A DNA stretch of 64,000 nucleotides, from positions 2,046,001 to 2,110,000 of the forward strand of contig NC_013192.1 in assembly GCF_000023905.1 (NCBI RefSeq). The letters run 5' to 3'. The DNA is from Leptotrichia buccalis C-1013-b. GTDB taxonomy: Bacteria; Fusobacteriota; Fusobacteriia; Fusobacteriales; Leptotrichiaceae. Under the pieces are notes generated by a model that was not told the origin of the DNA, made no database searches, and was given only the letters and a program-made list of their open reading frames with translations. A program made the position numbers and the translations under genes. Shown here piece after piece: positions 34,774 to 43,741 of this stretch. Every line of letters starts with the position of its first letter. Position 1 is the first letter of the stretch.

Positions 34774-35238
34774 TCATTCTATCAATTTTTCATGATTTTC
34801 TCCAAGCAAATTATCTAATATTTTATAAAACTCCTTATTTTCAACATTTGAATCAAAAGAATAATGTTCATTTTTATCATAAATTATAATCTTGCTTTCT
34901 GGATAATGATCATCAATTACTACATTTTCGTTTGGATTTTTCAGCCCATTTATTATTTTCTTAATTATATTATTTTTTTGTTTAAAATCTTTTAAAACAA
35001 TTTTTTTTGAATATTTTTTGACTCCATGTAAATAGGAAATATTACAATTTAACTTCTCACATTCAAGATTCCACTCAAAATAGTCTGAATTTCCTATAAC
35101 AGCTTCTTTATGTTTAAAGTCATAATTTTTACTAAAATCCAATTTTTTTAAATCTTTCTTGCTATATTTCTTTCTATCGAATTTTCCACAAGAAATAAAC
35201 ATCAAGATTAAGCATATAAATAAAAATATTTTTTTCAT
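34774..35238 (-). CDS. Small predicted lipoprotein
   Basis: 154 residues with a lipoprotein-type signal (MKKIFLFICLILMFISCG, cysteine about position 17), then a lysine-rich region and a compact domain with no recognised family. ATG 35238 is used since GAGG lies upstream and the longer frame starts at TTG. It probably faces the periplasm. It lies 72 bp after the cytoplasmic nucleotidase gene, so it may be co-transcribed with it. Confidence 0.7.
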   Translation of the reverse strand: MKKIFLFICLILMFISCGKFDRKKYSKKDLKKLDFSKNYDFKHKEAVIGNSDYFEWNLECEKLNCNISYLHGVKKYSKKIVLKDFKQKNNIIKKIINGLKNPNENVVIDDHYPESKIIIYDKNEHYSFDSNVENKEFYKILDNLLGENHEKLIE

Positions 35239-35315
35239 ATTCAATTTTCCTCGCTACATCTTATTCAAATAATCTGTATTTTATAACTTTTTAATATCTA
35301 AAAGTTTATTTCCAT

Positions 35316-36971
35316 TTATAATCCTATTATTTCCCAGTTATTATGGCTTTTTCCGTCAATTACACCATTTTTTACAGTTCGGATATAATCAATCATCATA
35401 TTCTGGATAGTTCCCTTTATATTTCCAATTGCTTCTTTTGATGCCCATAATACTGGTATTTCCTGCCCATCGAAAATACCGCCTTTTCTAGCCAGCTGCT
35501 CAAATCTGTAAGCGTTCATTCCAACTTTCAGTTTCATTTCAGGAGTTATTTTTGTTCCATTTACTAACATCAGATTGGTAATTTTACTGCCTTTTTCATT
35601 TCTTAAGTCAATTTTATATTTCACTCCGCCAAAAATATCAAAAGTTACGTATTTCCCGTTGGCACGTTCTGGATTATAGCGATATTCAGTATCTCCAGCC
35701 TGAATTGTGTCAAAATAGTCGGCAGCCCATTCCATATAGTCTTTTAACTGTTTTCCAGTCATTTCATAGATTGTAACATCTCCACCTGTGTAACGGTAGT
35801 TGTAAACTATGTCTTTTCTTCTGATTTTACCTTTGTCCAGTCTTACATTTTCATAATTGTATGCAAATGAAACAACGTCAGCACCACTGTAATAAAGTTC
35901 TACATCCGTTATGAACGAGGACATTCCTGTGTCTTTCCCAAATGCAGCCGATACACCGTAATGTTTTTCTTTTGAAACCATATCATTTAAAGTTTCTCCA
36001 ATCTCTTCGTCTGCAATAACACAAAGCCTGTGATGAAACGGCTTGTAGATTTCTTCAATTTTTTCATCAGATTCTTCATTTTTTACTGGAATTGTTGTAG
36101 AATCCTTACTTATTAATTTAATATTTTTACCATCAATTTCAAATTTCAAATCAACTTCTGAAACAAATGTTCCGTATCTGTGAGGCTCTGTAATAAGAAC
36201 TCCATTAATTATCTCTTTTGGAATATTCTGGTGCATATGTCCTGCCACAATCACATCAATTTCAGGAACCGCATTTGCCAAATCTCTAACTCCAGTTTCA
36301 GGAATCCCGTTTTCGTTTTCAATCCCCATATGAGCCACAACAACAATGGCATTTGCTCCTTCTTCTTTCAATTTTTTTATTTGCTTTTGAGCTTCTTTTA
36401 TAGGCGACACAAAATAAAAATCATTCAAATATCCAGTATCTTCTTCAAATTGTGCCGACATCGGAGTAGAAAGCCCAATAATCCCAATTTTTACACCTTC
36501 TTTTTCAATAATTGTCGTTGCGTCCAAATATCTGCTTTTGTCTTTTGAAAAATTAGTGTCATTTTCAGCATTCTCGTGATAATACAAATTAGCAGTTAAC
36601 TTTTTGAATTTCATATCCCGCAAAATATTCGATAAAGTTGGCATTCCAAAGTTAAATTCATGATTTCCTGGCACAAAAATATCATATCCCATATAATTTA
36701 ATATTTCTGGAATAGGATGTTTCGGTGTCATCGCAAACTTTTCTATCCAGTTATCCTGAATCGCATCCCCAACTTCAACTAAAATCACATTTTTATTTTT
36801 TTTCCTAATTTTTTTCACCAATGTTGAAATTTGTGCATAAGAACCTGATTTGTCCTCTTCATCAGCCGCATAGTTCCAAGCAAGTATCCTTCCATGCACA
36901 TCACTTGTTCCCAATATTTTTATACTTACTTCCTTTTTTTTCAAAGAAATCCCAGTATTTCCTGTTGTCAT
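35316..36971 (-). CDS. 5'-nucleotidase/metallophosphoesterase without signal peptide
   Basis: Two-domain UshA-type enzyme of 551 residues. The metal-binding motifs are SDVHG, VGDAIQD, PGNHEFNFG, VVAHMG and VAGHMHQN. The C-terminal substrate domain (about residues 340-530) contains YNYRYTGGDVTIYEMTGKQLKDYMEW. There is no signal peptide, in contrast with the second nucleotidase at 37954, so this one should be cytoplasmic. It would remove phosphate from nucleotides such as 2',3'-cyclic or 5'-monophosphates; the exact substrate is inferred. Confidence 0.9.
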   Translation of the reverse strand: MTTGNTGISLKKKEVSIKILGTSDVHGRILAWNYAADEEDKSGSYAQISTLVKKIRKKNKNVILVEVGDAIQDNWIEKFAMTPKHPIPEILNYMGYDIFVPGNHEFNFGMPTLSNILRDMKFKKLTANLYYHENAENDTNFSKDKSRYLDATTIIEKEGVKIGIIGLSTPMSAQFEEDTGYLNDFYFVSPIKEAQKQIKKLKEEGANAIVVVAHMGIENENGIPETGVRDLANAVPEIDVIVAGHMHQNIPKEIINGVLITEPHRYGTFVSEVDLKFEIDGKNIKLISKDSTTIPVKNEESDEKIEEIYKPFHHRLCVIADEEIGETLNDMVSKEKHYGVSAAFGKDTGMSSFITDVELYYSGADVVSFAYNYENVRLDKGKIRRKDIVYNYRYTGGDVTIYEMTGKQLKDYMEWAADYFDTIQAGDTEYRYNPERANGKYVTFDIFGGVKYKIDLRNEKGSKITNLMLVNGTKITPEMKLKVGMNAYRFEQLARKGGIFDGQEIPVLWASKEAIGNIKGTIQNMMIDYIRTVKNGVIDGKSHNNWEIIGL

Positions 36972-37021
36972 AATATTTATATTTCCTTTTCATTTTTTTA
37001 TTTTTATATTTTTTAATTCAA

Positions 37022-37429
37022 TTATTCTTTTTCTTTATTTTTATTTTTCCATTTTTCCCTAGCCTCATAAATGGAAAATTCTCTGCCATATTTTATTTCA
37101 TTCACTTCATCCTTAATATAAAAAATCTTTTCCAAATCAATCTCATAATCATTTGCAATCGCAATAATATAATAAAAAACATCAAATACTTCCTCTTCAA
37201 TTGTCCCTTTTATGTTTTTTCCATCGTATCTGACATTTTTTCTAATATTTTCAGCAAGTTCTCCAAATTCCTCAATTAATTTCAAAACGAGCCTTTGTCC
37301 ATTTTCTTTTCTTTCCTGTGGAGTTTTTTCTCTTTTTCTTTTACCTAAGGTCCCTTTTTCTATCTGTTTTATCAAATACTGTACTTCCTTAAGCGTCATA
37401 TCATCACCGTTATTATTTTTTTTATCCAT
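37022..37429 (-). CDS. MazG-like nucleotide pyrophosphohydrolase
   Basis: A 135-residue all-alpha NTP pyrophosphatase-like protein. The helices carry EEFGELAENIRKNVRYD and the second metal motif EEEVFDVFYYIIAIANDYEID, which match the MazG/dUTPase-like E-x2-E...E-x2-D pattern. ATG 37429 is used because AAGGAGG is placed correctly before it; the longer frame has no binding site. Members hydrolyse non-canonical or excess nucleoside triphosphates. Confidence 0.85.
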   Translation of the reverse strand: MDKKNNNGDDMTLKEVQYLIKQIEKGTLGKRKREKTPQERKENGQRLVLKLIEEFGELAENIRKNVRYDGKNIKGTIEEEVFDVFYYIIAIANDYEIDLEKIFYIKDEVNEIKYGREFSIYEAREKWKNKNKEKE

Positions 37430-37531
37430 AAAACTACCTCCTTTTTTTCTAAATTCTTTGGTATAAACACTTAAAATTAATGTTTTTATTTTACACAATA
37501 TACTGTTATTAATGAATTTTTTTCATAATTT

Positions 37532-37719
37532 TTATGTTTTTCTTTTTTTTACGTAAAGGGGATCAGTCGCCATCCCCTTTACAATCCCGGCTTGTCTAAG
37601 TATTTTTTTGAAATAAAAACTAAACTCGCTTTTTAATAAAGGCTGTTCCCGTCTCTTCAAATAATCTTAATTTCAATATTTTGAAAAAGCTCAGACAGTA
37701 GTTTTTATTTCAAAAAAAT
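37532..37719. repeat. Structured intergenic repeat, copy A
   Basis: A T-rich lead (TTATGTTTTTCTTTTTTTT) is followed by a perfect 11-bp hairpin, GTAAAGGGGAT (37553-37563) with ATCCCCTTTAC (37572-37582), with loop CAGTCGCC. Then comes a perfect 21-bp inverted repeat (37602-37622 and 37699-37719) around a 76-base loop that begins AACTC. A second locus at 57982-58119 has the same T-rich lead, hairpin with 8-base loop, and larger inverted repeat. No coding potential is seen. Confidence 0.7.
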
Positions 37720-37917
37720 CACGACATTTTTAGTTTATTTACAACAAAATAGTTTTATTAAAACATGAAACAAGCAAAATTTCGTTAAAGAAAAAATAAC
37801 TGTTTGAGATTTTGAAATATATTTTGAATTATACACAGTTATTTCAGTTAAAATAACTTTGGTTCAAAATCGAGTTTTATTTTTTCTTTATAAGAAAGTT
37901 TTGCGTAAAGCGGGGAT

Positions 37918-37945
37918 GCAAGGGCATGGCGTCTGATGCCCTTGC
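37918..37945. repeat. Palindrome related to copy A, inverted
   Basis: GCAAGGGCAT (37918-37927) and ATGCCCTTGC (37936-37945) form a perfect 10-bp stem. Read on the minus strand the loop is CAGACGCC, one base different from the loop at 37564-37571. The stem has matching changes on both sides. Between the two palindromes lies another 9-bp stem, AAATAACTG with CAGTTATTT (about 37794-37845). It also sits just after the nucleotidase stop and may act as a terminator. Confidence 0.65.
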
Positions 37946-37953
37946 GAAAAATA

Positions 37954-39741
37954 TTAATATTTGAAGATTACGTTTGTTGATTTCGGTCTTCCTACTTCTT
38001 TTTTCTCTTTCAAATAATCAATAAAGATTTTTGTGTCGCTTAAATGAGTGTCTGTTCCACGTTTTTGAGCTGTAATTTTTCCTAATGTTGTGTATCCATC
38101 TTTTCCTTGAGCGATGTATGAGTTTACGGCTAGCATGTAGGATTTTTTAGCATCGATTGGAACCCATTTGTTAGCTTTAAAGTCAAATACTTCTATTTTT
38201 TTAACTCTTGTTCCAAGGTTTCCTTCTTTTGTGGCTTCATATCTGATTCCTGCACCGTAAGGGAATGCTCCTGTTGATCCACCGTTTAATACATAGTCAA
38301 TTGCATCTTCTAACACCTGTTTTACTTCGGCACCTGTAATATCTGTTATGAATACTGTGTTTGATGTAAATGGTAACAATGAGTAGGCTTGATCATAAGT
38401 GAAATTTCCAGGATTTAGTGTAATTCTGACATTTCCTGCATTTACGATTACAAAGTCAACGTTTCCTGTTCCCATATTTCTTAATTTATGTAAAACTGAT
38501 TCGGCTACAAGTGTTGTTGCAAAAGAACCGTCTTTATTGTGAGGCCCTGGAACTCTGTTGTCTGATCCTCCTAAAATTTCTTCTGTAATTTTACCAACCG
38601 ATTTTTTCCCTAATTCTGTTTTTTCTTTTTGATATCGTTCAAGCAGTTTTTCTGTAACAGTGTCATTTTTTACAACTTTTATGTTTTTGTTATTTTTTAT
38701 AGAATTTATGATTACTGCTTTTTCTTTTTCGCCCAGCTGCACAACTTTTCCTTCAGCATTTTTTATTTCAAAAGTATCTCCAATTAGCACTTTCGGAGTT
38801 GGAATCAATTCTTTAATTACTCCATTCTTATCAAATTTTGCTTTCATTTCTCCCAATAAATATGAATAGTTCCACGCTTCTGCAATATAAACAGGATTTC
38901 CATCAGGTGAATTTACTTTTTTAGGATAATCTGGTTTTTCAGGAACTAGTCCAAATTGTTCAAATTCTTTTCCCAATAAATAATGCGTATCTCCAGATAT
39001 AATTAAATCAACTCCGTCAACTTTTTCCCCAATTTCAACATTTTTTTCATATCCAGCGTGAGACAGCACAATTATTTTGTTTATTCCTTCATCTTGTAAT
39101 TTTTTTACATATTTTCTAGCTGTTTCAACTTCATCTAGAAATTTCACATCGTCTCCAGGATTGGAAGATTCTTTTGTTTTTTTCACAACATCAATTCCAA
39201 TAATTCCAATTTTTTGTCCGCCAACATTTTTGATAAGGTAAGGTTTCCATTTTCCTTCTAAAATACTTCCTTTGTCAGGTACAACATTTGACGAAACTAT
39301 AGGTATAGTTAAAGCATCCAGAAATGATTTCAAAACTTTGTTTCCATCATCAAATTCATGATTTCCCAATGTAAAGGCGTCAAAGTTTATTACATTCATA
39401 AGCTCAGCATCAGCTTTTCCTTCAAATAGCGTATAATAAAGAGTCCCTGTTACTGCGTCCCCAGCGTGAAGAACTAAAGTATTTTTATTATTTTTTCTAA
39501 AATCCTTTATTTCCTGTGCTACTCTAGGAAGTCCGCCAATAGTTGCCGTAACTGTCTGACCATTTAATTTTAAAGGCATTTTTTCTTCTTCCAGATGTGA
39601 ATGGTGATCGTTAATATGAGCCACGTTTAGTTCAAATGTACTTGCTGTACTTCCTTTATTTCCCTTTTTTACTGTTTTTGCTTCCAAACCTACTGCAGAA
39701 AACAGCGATACTGCTAGACCTAATAAAAGTAATTTTTTCAT
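37954..39741 (-). CDS. Exported 5'-nucleotidase / UshA-like metallophosphoesterase
   Basis: A 595-residue periplasmic or surface nucleotidase. A signal peptide (MKKLLLLGLAVSLFSAVGLEA) is followed by the metal motifs VAHINDHHSHLE, HAGDAVTG, LGNHEFDDG, VLSHAGYE and ISGDTHYLLG, and a C-terminal substrate domain with VIVNAGNVR and the KDGYTTLG segment. ATG 39741 is used because TAGGAGGAAAAGTT precedes it. It would release nucleosides from extracellular nucleotides for uptake. Confidence 0.92.
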   Translation of the reverse strand: MKKLLLLGLAVSLFSAVGLEAKTVKKGNKGSTASTFELNVAHINDHHSHLEEEKMPLKLNGQTVTATIGGLPRVAQEIKDFRKNNKNTLVLHAGDAVTGTLYYTLFEGKADAELMNVINFDAFTLGNHEFDDGNKVLKSFLDALTIPIVSSNVVPDKGSILEGKWKPYLIKNVGGQKIGIIGIDVVKKTKESSNPGDDVKFLDEVETARKYVKKLQDEGINKIIVLSHAGYEKNVEIGEKVDGVDLIISGDTHYLLGKEFEQFGLVPEKPDYPKKVNSPDGNPVYIAEAWNYSYLLGEMKAKFDKNGVIKELIPTPKVLIGDTFEIKNAEGKVVQLGEKEKAVIINSIKNNKNIKVVKNDTVTEKLLERYQKEKTELGKKSVGKITEEILGGSDNRVPGPHNKDGSFATTLVAESVLHKLRNMGTGNVDFVIVNAGNVRITLNPGNFTYDQAYSLLPFTSNTVFITDITGAEVKQVLEDAIDYVLNGGSTGAFPYGAGIRYEATKEGNLGTRVKKIEVFDFKANKWVPIDAKKSYMLAVNSYIAQGKDGYTTLGKITAQKRGTDTHLSDTKIFIDYLKEKKEVGRPKSTNVIFKY

Positions 39742-40027
39742 AACTTTTCCTCCTAAAAAAAGATTTATATTTCTTAATTTAATTATAACTTGATTTCTCA
39801 AAAAAAGCACTAAAAATATATAAATTTTTTATAAATTAATAAATTTTAAATAAATTTTACTATATTTTAAAATAAAATAATGTTATAATGCACCAGATGA
39901 TTTCAAAATATATTTGAATTTTTTAACATCAAACTAATAAATTAAATAATATTGGGTTTATGTTTGGATAAAATAAATTTATTTTAAATTGTCAATAATA
40001 TAAAAATAGATAGAAGGAGTTGGTATA

Positions 40028-40297
40028 ATGAATTTTAGAAATATTATGAAAAAAATGATTTTAATTTTGGGAGTAATTGGAATTTCCACTACCTCTTTTT
40101 CAGCTTTTAGAAAAAACAACAAAATCGTATATGTAAAAAAGGAACCTTCTCGCAAAGTAAAGAAAAAGGCTAAAAAGAACAGACAGATTGTATACATAAA
40201 AAGAGAGCCTTCTCATAAAGTAAAAAAATATTCCAAGAGAAATAATAAAATCGTGTATGTAAAAAGAGAACCTTCTCGTAGACATAGAAAACACTAA
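40028..40297 (+). CDS. Small exported cationic repeat protein
   Basis: Only 89 residues: a signal peptide (about 1-28, MKKMILILGVIGISTTSFS inside), then three imperfect 21-23-residue repeats of the form NNKIVYVKKEPSRKVKKKAKK. The mature chain is extremely basic, rich in Lys and Arg with almost no acidic residues. No known family is recognised. A good GAAGGAG precedes the ATG, and a terminator follows, so it is a free-standing gene. It could bind nucleic acid, lipopolysaccharide or peptidoglycan, or act on membranes; these are guesses. Confidence 0.75.
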   Translation: MNFRNIMKKMILILGVIGISTTSFSAFRKNNKIVYVKKEPSRKVKKKAKKNRQIVYIKREPSHKVKKYSKRNNKIVYVKREPSRRHRKH

Positions 40298-40312
40298 TTA
40301 AACAATTTATTT

Positions 40313-40367
40313 GGTGCTGAAACATTTGTAAATTTTTATTTTTGCAAAATGAACAGCACCATTTTTT
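40313..40367 (+). terminator. Terminator after the cationic repeat gene
   Basis: GGTGCTG (40313-40319) pairs with CAGCACC (40354-40360), with further pairing inside, and is followed by ATTTTTTATA. Confidence 0.85.
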
Positions 40368-40430
40368 ATACTAAAATCCTTTTCTTTAAAGTCAAACTAA
40401 CAAATATTAATTTAATTTTTTTAAAAGCAC

Positions 40431-41195
40431 CTAACCAAATATTTCTTGTAAATATTCAGACATTTCCTTTACCAAATTTTCATCTGTCTCAAAAATTTCA
40501 AATTCACTAAATTCCTTCAACCCCATATTCACATTTTCTTTTCGATACAGCATTTCACTTTGCTTTATTTTTTTGGCAGAAAAATGAAAATTTCTTGCAC
40601 CTGTAAAACTTATTATTTCTTTGATATTTTTTCTGTTTAATCCTGCTCCCACAAGTATTTCAGGTTTTTTTTCATTATCTTCATTAGAAAGTCCAACAAG
40701 ATCTTTTAATAATTTTTTTCCTTTTAAGCAATTTTCCGCCTGTCCTGATGTTAATATTGTATTTACGCCTAATTTTTTTAACTGGTAAAACGCACTTATA
40801 GGATTTTTACACACATCAAAGGCTCTATGAAAAGTTACTGGTATGCCCTTTGCTTCCAAAATAAATTTTTCCATATTTTCAATATCTATTTTTCCATCTT
40901 TAGTTAAAACTCCTGTAACTATCCCGTCAGCTCCTAGATTTCTAAACATTTTTATTTCATTTCTCATAATTTCCAATTCATATTCCGAATATAGAAAATC
41001 TCCGAATCTTGGTCTTATCAGGACATTTATCGGAATACTTACATTTCTTCGGACTTCTTCAAAAAGACTTGCTGCAGGTGTAGTACCTCCAATTATTAAA
41101 TTACTACACAATTCAAGCCTTGTACCTCCGCCTTTTTCAGCATTTATTGCGGATTCCACACTATCTGTACATATTTCAAGAGTATATTTTCTCAT
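40431..41195 (-). CDS. cutC: CutC family protein
   Basis: TIM-barrel protein of 254 residues with LEICTDSVESAINAEKGGGTRLELCSNLIIGGTTPA, VLIRPRFGDFLYSE, VTFHRAFDVCKNP and ILTSGQAENCLKGK. CutC was linked to copper tolerance in E. coli, but the biochemical role is unsettled. It starts 12 bp after the relA/spoT stop and is probably co-transcribed with it. Confidence 0.92.
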   Translation of the reverse strand: MRKYTLEICTDSVESAINAEKGGGTRLELCSNLIIGGTTPAASLFEEVRRNVSIPINVLIRPRFGDFLYSEYELEIMRNEIKMFRNLGADGIVTGVLTKDGKIDIENMEKFILEAKGIPVTFHRAFDVCKNPISAFYQLKKLGVNTILTSGQAENCLKGKKLLKDLVGLSNEDNEKKPEILVGAGLNRKNIKEIISFTGARNFHFSAKKIKQSEMLYRKENVNMGLKEFSEFEIFETDENLVKEMSEYLQEIFG

Positions 41196-41207
41196 TTTAT
41201 GACCCTC

Positions 41208-43484
41208 TTATTTTTTTATTATTTCAATGACTTCCTTCATTGACATCAGATTTTTAGCTAGCTTGTCAAAATCTTCCCTGCTTCGAACCGTTATTCTTAA
41301 ATGTATAAATATACGTTTATTCCCGTTTTCCTTGGAATTATTCGTATTTACATTTATCAAGCTTATTTTATGTTCATTTAAAATACGGATAATATCCAGT
41401 AAAAGTCCATTTCTGTCTGCTGCTTTTATTGTAAAATTAAATTCATATATGCTATTGGCATTAATCGCAGATTCATCCCAGTAAACATCAACTTCTCTCT
41501 CTGGCTCCTTTTCCATTAATAAAACAAAATTGTCACAATCCGCACGGTGAATTGCAATCCCACGTCCACGTGTCACATAGCCCCGAATTTCATCTCCAGG
41601 AAGCGGACTGCAGCATTTTGCAAAACGGTACATTGTATTTTCAGTTCCAGAAATTTTTACTCCATTACCATTTCTTTTTTTCTGCTTATTTCCTTTTTCC
41701 GTTTCTTCCTCAAGAACTGTTTCCAGATCCTTTTCTTCTTTTTTCTCAAATTTATTTATAAAGCCCTCGAGTGATAAATCTCCGATTGCAAATCGATAAA
41801 ATAATGTTTTATTATCATTGATGTTAAATTTTTTTGTATAGAAAAAAGCTCGCTCATCTTCCAGAACATCCTTTAATTTTAATCCAATCCGTTCAAATTC
41901 TTTTTCTAAAATTTGTTCCCCTTCTTTTGACTTTTCTTCAAATTCCTTATCCTTAAACCATTTTCTTATTTTCGACCGTGAACTATGGTTATTTACCATT
42001 TCAAGCCAGTCTTTTCCAGGTCCTTTAGGATATTTTGAAGTTATGATTTCAACTCTGTCAACATTGTTAAGCTTCTGATTCAATGGAACCATTCTTCCAT
42101 TTACTTTTGCACCAATTGTCTTGTATCCAAGTTTTGTATGAATCTGAAATGCAAAATCCAATGCAGTTGAGTCCCTAGGTAGTTCGACAACTTCACCTTT
42201 TGGCGTAAATATAAATATTGTCTCTCTCAACATATTTCCTGTAATTTCCTTGGCAAATTCCAAGGCTTCCTTATCCCCTTGGACCAATTTCTTTATATTC
42301 GCATAAAATTTTTCATCTTTAGATTTTGATTTATTTTCTTTATATTTCCAATGTGCCGCAACTCCTTCTTCTGCTATTTCGTGCATTTTTTCCGTTCTAA
42401 TCTGAATTTCAACATTCTGATTATCTGGACCTTTCACAGTTGTATGGACAGACTGGTAACCATTTATCTTTGGTCTTGAAATATAGTCCTTAAATCTTTC
42501 AAACACTGGCTCAAATAAATTATGAATCACTCCCAGCACACTATAACATTCAGTTTTTTCCTCAACAATAATTCTTATTGCAATTAAATCATACAAATCT
42601 ACAAATCTTTTTTGTTTTTTAATCATTTTTCGATAAATACTGTACAAATGTTTTGGCCGTCCTGTAACTTCCGCTTTTATATTATTTTTTTCAAGTTCCA
42701 GTTTTATTTTTTTAATAAATTTTTCCGTATACTCTTCACGTTCACGCCTTTTTGAATTTACATGTTCCTTAATTTCATAATATTCCTTTGGATACAAAAA
42801 TCTAAAACTTATATCCTCAAGTTCCCATTTCATTCTTGCCATTCCAATTCTATGAGCAATTGGCGCATAAATTTCAATTGTTTCATTTGACTTTTCCAGC
42901 TGTTTTTCAGGTTTCATGAATTTTAGTGTTCGCATATTATGAAGCCTGTCTGCCAGCTTTATAATCACAACTCGGACATCTCGTGACATTGCTACTACCA
43001 TTTTTCTTGTATTTTCAACTTTTCTGCTGAAATTCCTTGGTAAATTCCTAAGTTTTGTAACTCCATCTACTAATTTTTTTACATCTGATCCAAACTGATA
43101 TTCTATATCTGCCAAAGTAATTTGGGTATCTTCAACCACATCATGCAAAAGTCCAGCTACAATTGTATCCGTATCCATTTTCATGTCTGCCAGAATTTCC
43201 GCAACTTCCACAGGATGAAGAATATAATTTTCACCACTTTTACGTTTTTGTCCTTCGTGTGCTCCATAAGCAAGTACAAAAGCCGCTAATATTTTATCCA
43301 TATCTACATCTAGATTATTTTTTTTAATTCTATCTTCCAGCTGCTGAAGTAATTCATCATAACTTTTATTGACTACTGCAGGAATCTTTGTATTTTCCAT
43401 TTCATCAGCCGTCATTTTCCAATCATTTTTTAAAATTTCACTTTTCTCGTTTTTTTCATTTTTCAAAGTTTCTTTTCTGTCCAT
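41208..43484 (-). CDS. relA: Bifunctional (p)ppGpp synthetase/hydrolase RelA/SpoT
   Basis: A 758-residue Rel protein controlling the stringent response. The HD hydrolase domain shows HPVEVAEIL, LLHDVVEDT and LADRLHNMRTL; the synthetase domain shows RIIVEEKTECYSVLG and RPKINGYQSVHTTV. A TGS domain (IFTPKGEVVELPRDSTALDFA), a zinc-finger-like part (FAKCCSPLPGDEIRGYVTRGRGIAIHRADC) and a C-terminal ACT domain follow. Both catalytic halves look intact. ATG 43484 follows GGAGGAAATGAG; the longer frame lacks a site. Confidence 0.96.
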   Translation of the reverse strand: MDRKETLKNEKNEKSEILKNDWKMTADEMENTKIPAVVNKSYDELLQQLEDRIKKNNLDVDMDKILAAFVLAYGAHEGQKRKSGENYILHPVEVAEILADMKMDTDTIVAGLLHDVVEDTQITLADIEYQFGSDVKKLVDGVTKLRNLPRNFSRKVENTRKMVVAMSRDVRVVIIKLADRLHNMRTLKFMKPEKQLEKSNETIEIYAPIAHRIGMARMKWELEDISFRFLYPKEYYEIKEHVNSKRREREEYTEKFIKKIKLELEKNNIKAEVTGRPKHLYSIYRKMIKKQKRFVDLYDLIAIRIIVEEKTECYSVLGVIHNLFEPVFERFKDYISRPKINGYQSVHTTVKGPDNQNVEIQIRTEKMHEIAEEGVAAHWKYKENKSKSKDEKFYANIKKLVQGDKEALEFAKEITGNMLRETIFIFTPKGEVVELPRDSTALDFAFQIHTKLGYKTIGAKVNGRMVPLNQKLNNVDRVEIITSKYPKGPGKDWLEMVNNHSSRSKIRKWFKDKEFEEKSKEGEQILEKEFERIGLKLKDVLEDERAFFYTKKFNINDNKTLFYRFAIGDLSLEGFINKFEKKEEKDLETVLEEETEKGNKQKKRNGNGVKISGTENTMYRFAKCCSPLPGDEIRGYVTRGRGIAIHRADCDNFVLLMEKEPEREVDVYWDESAINANSIYEFNFTIKAADRNGLLLDIIRILNEHKISLINVNTNNSKENGNKRIFIHLRITVRSREDFDKLAKNLMSMKEVIEIIKK

Positions 43485-43674
43485 CTCATTTCCTCCTAGC
43501 GTCAAATAAAACTTTTTATTTGACAACATTTTCTTAAAATTATTGTACTATACATTGAAAAAAAAATCTATCCTAAAAATATTAATAAATTTAATTAATT
43601 TTGTTTTGTAAAGCTAAATTCCTAAATATTTCCAATTCAATCATTTTGAAAAATAAAAATATTTATAAAATCAA

Positions 43675-43737
43675 TAAAAAACATGACCAAAGAAGTTCAG
43701 TAAATTTCGAAACTTTCAAAGCTCATGTCTTTTTTAT
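43675..43737. terminator. Bidirectional terminator after the acyltransferase gene
   Basis: ACATGA (43681-43686) pairs with TCATGT (43723-43728), and T-runs follow on both strands. Confidence 0.65.
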
Positions 43738-43741
43738 TATA

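Noticed and set aside
40100-40294. Minus-strand frame opposite the cationic repeat gene
   Set aside because: It is a shadow of the repeat structure; it lacks a ribosome site and a recognisable protein.
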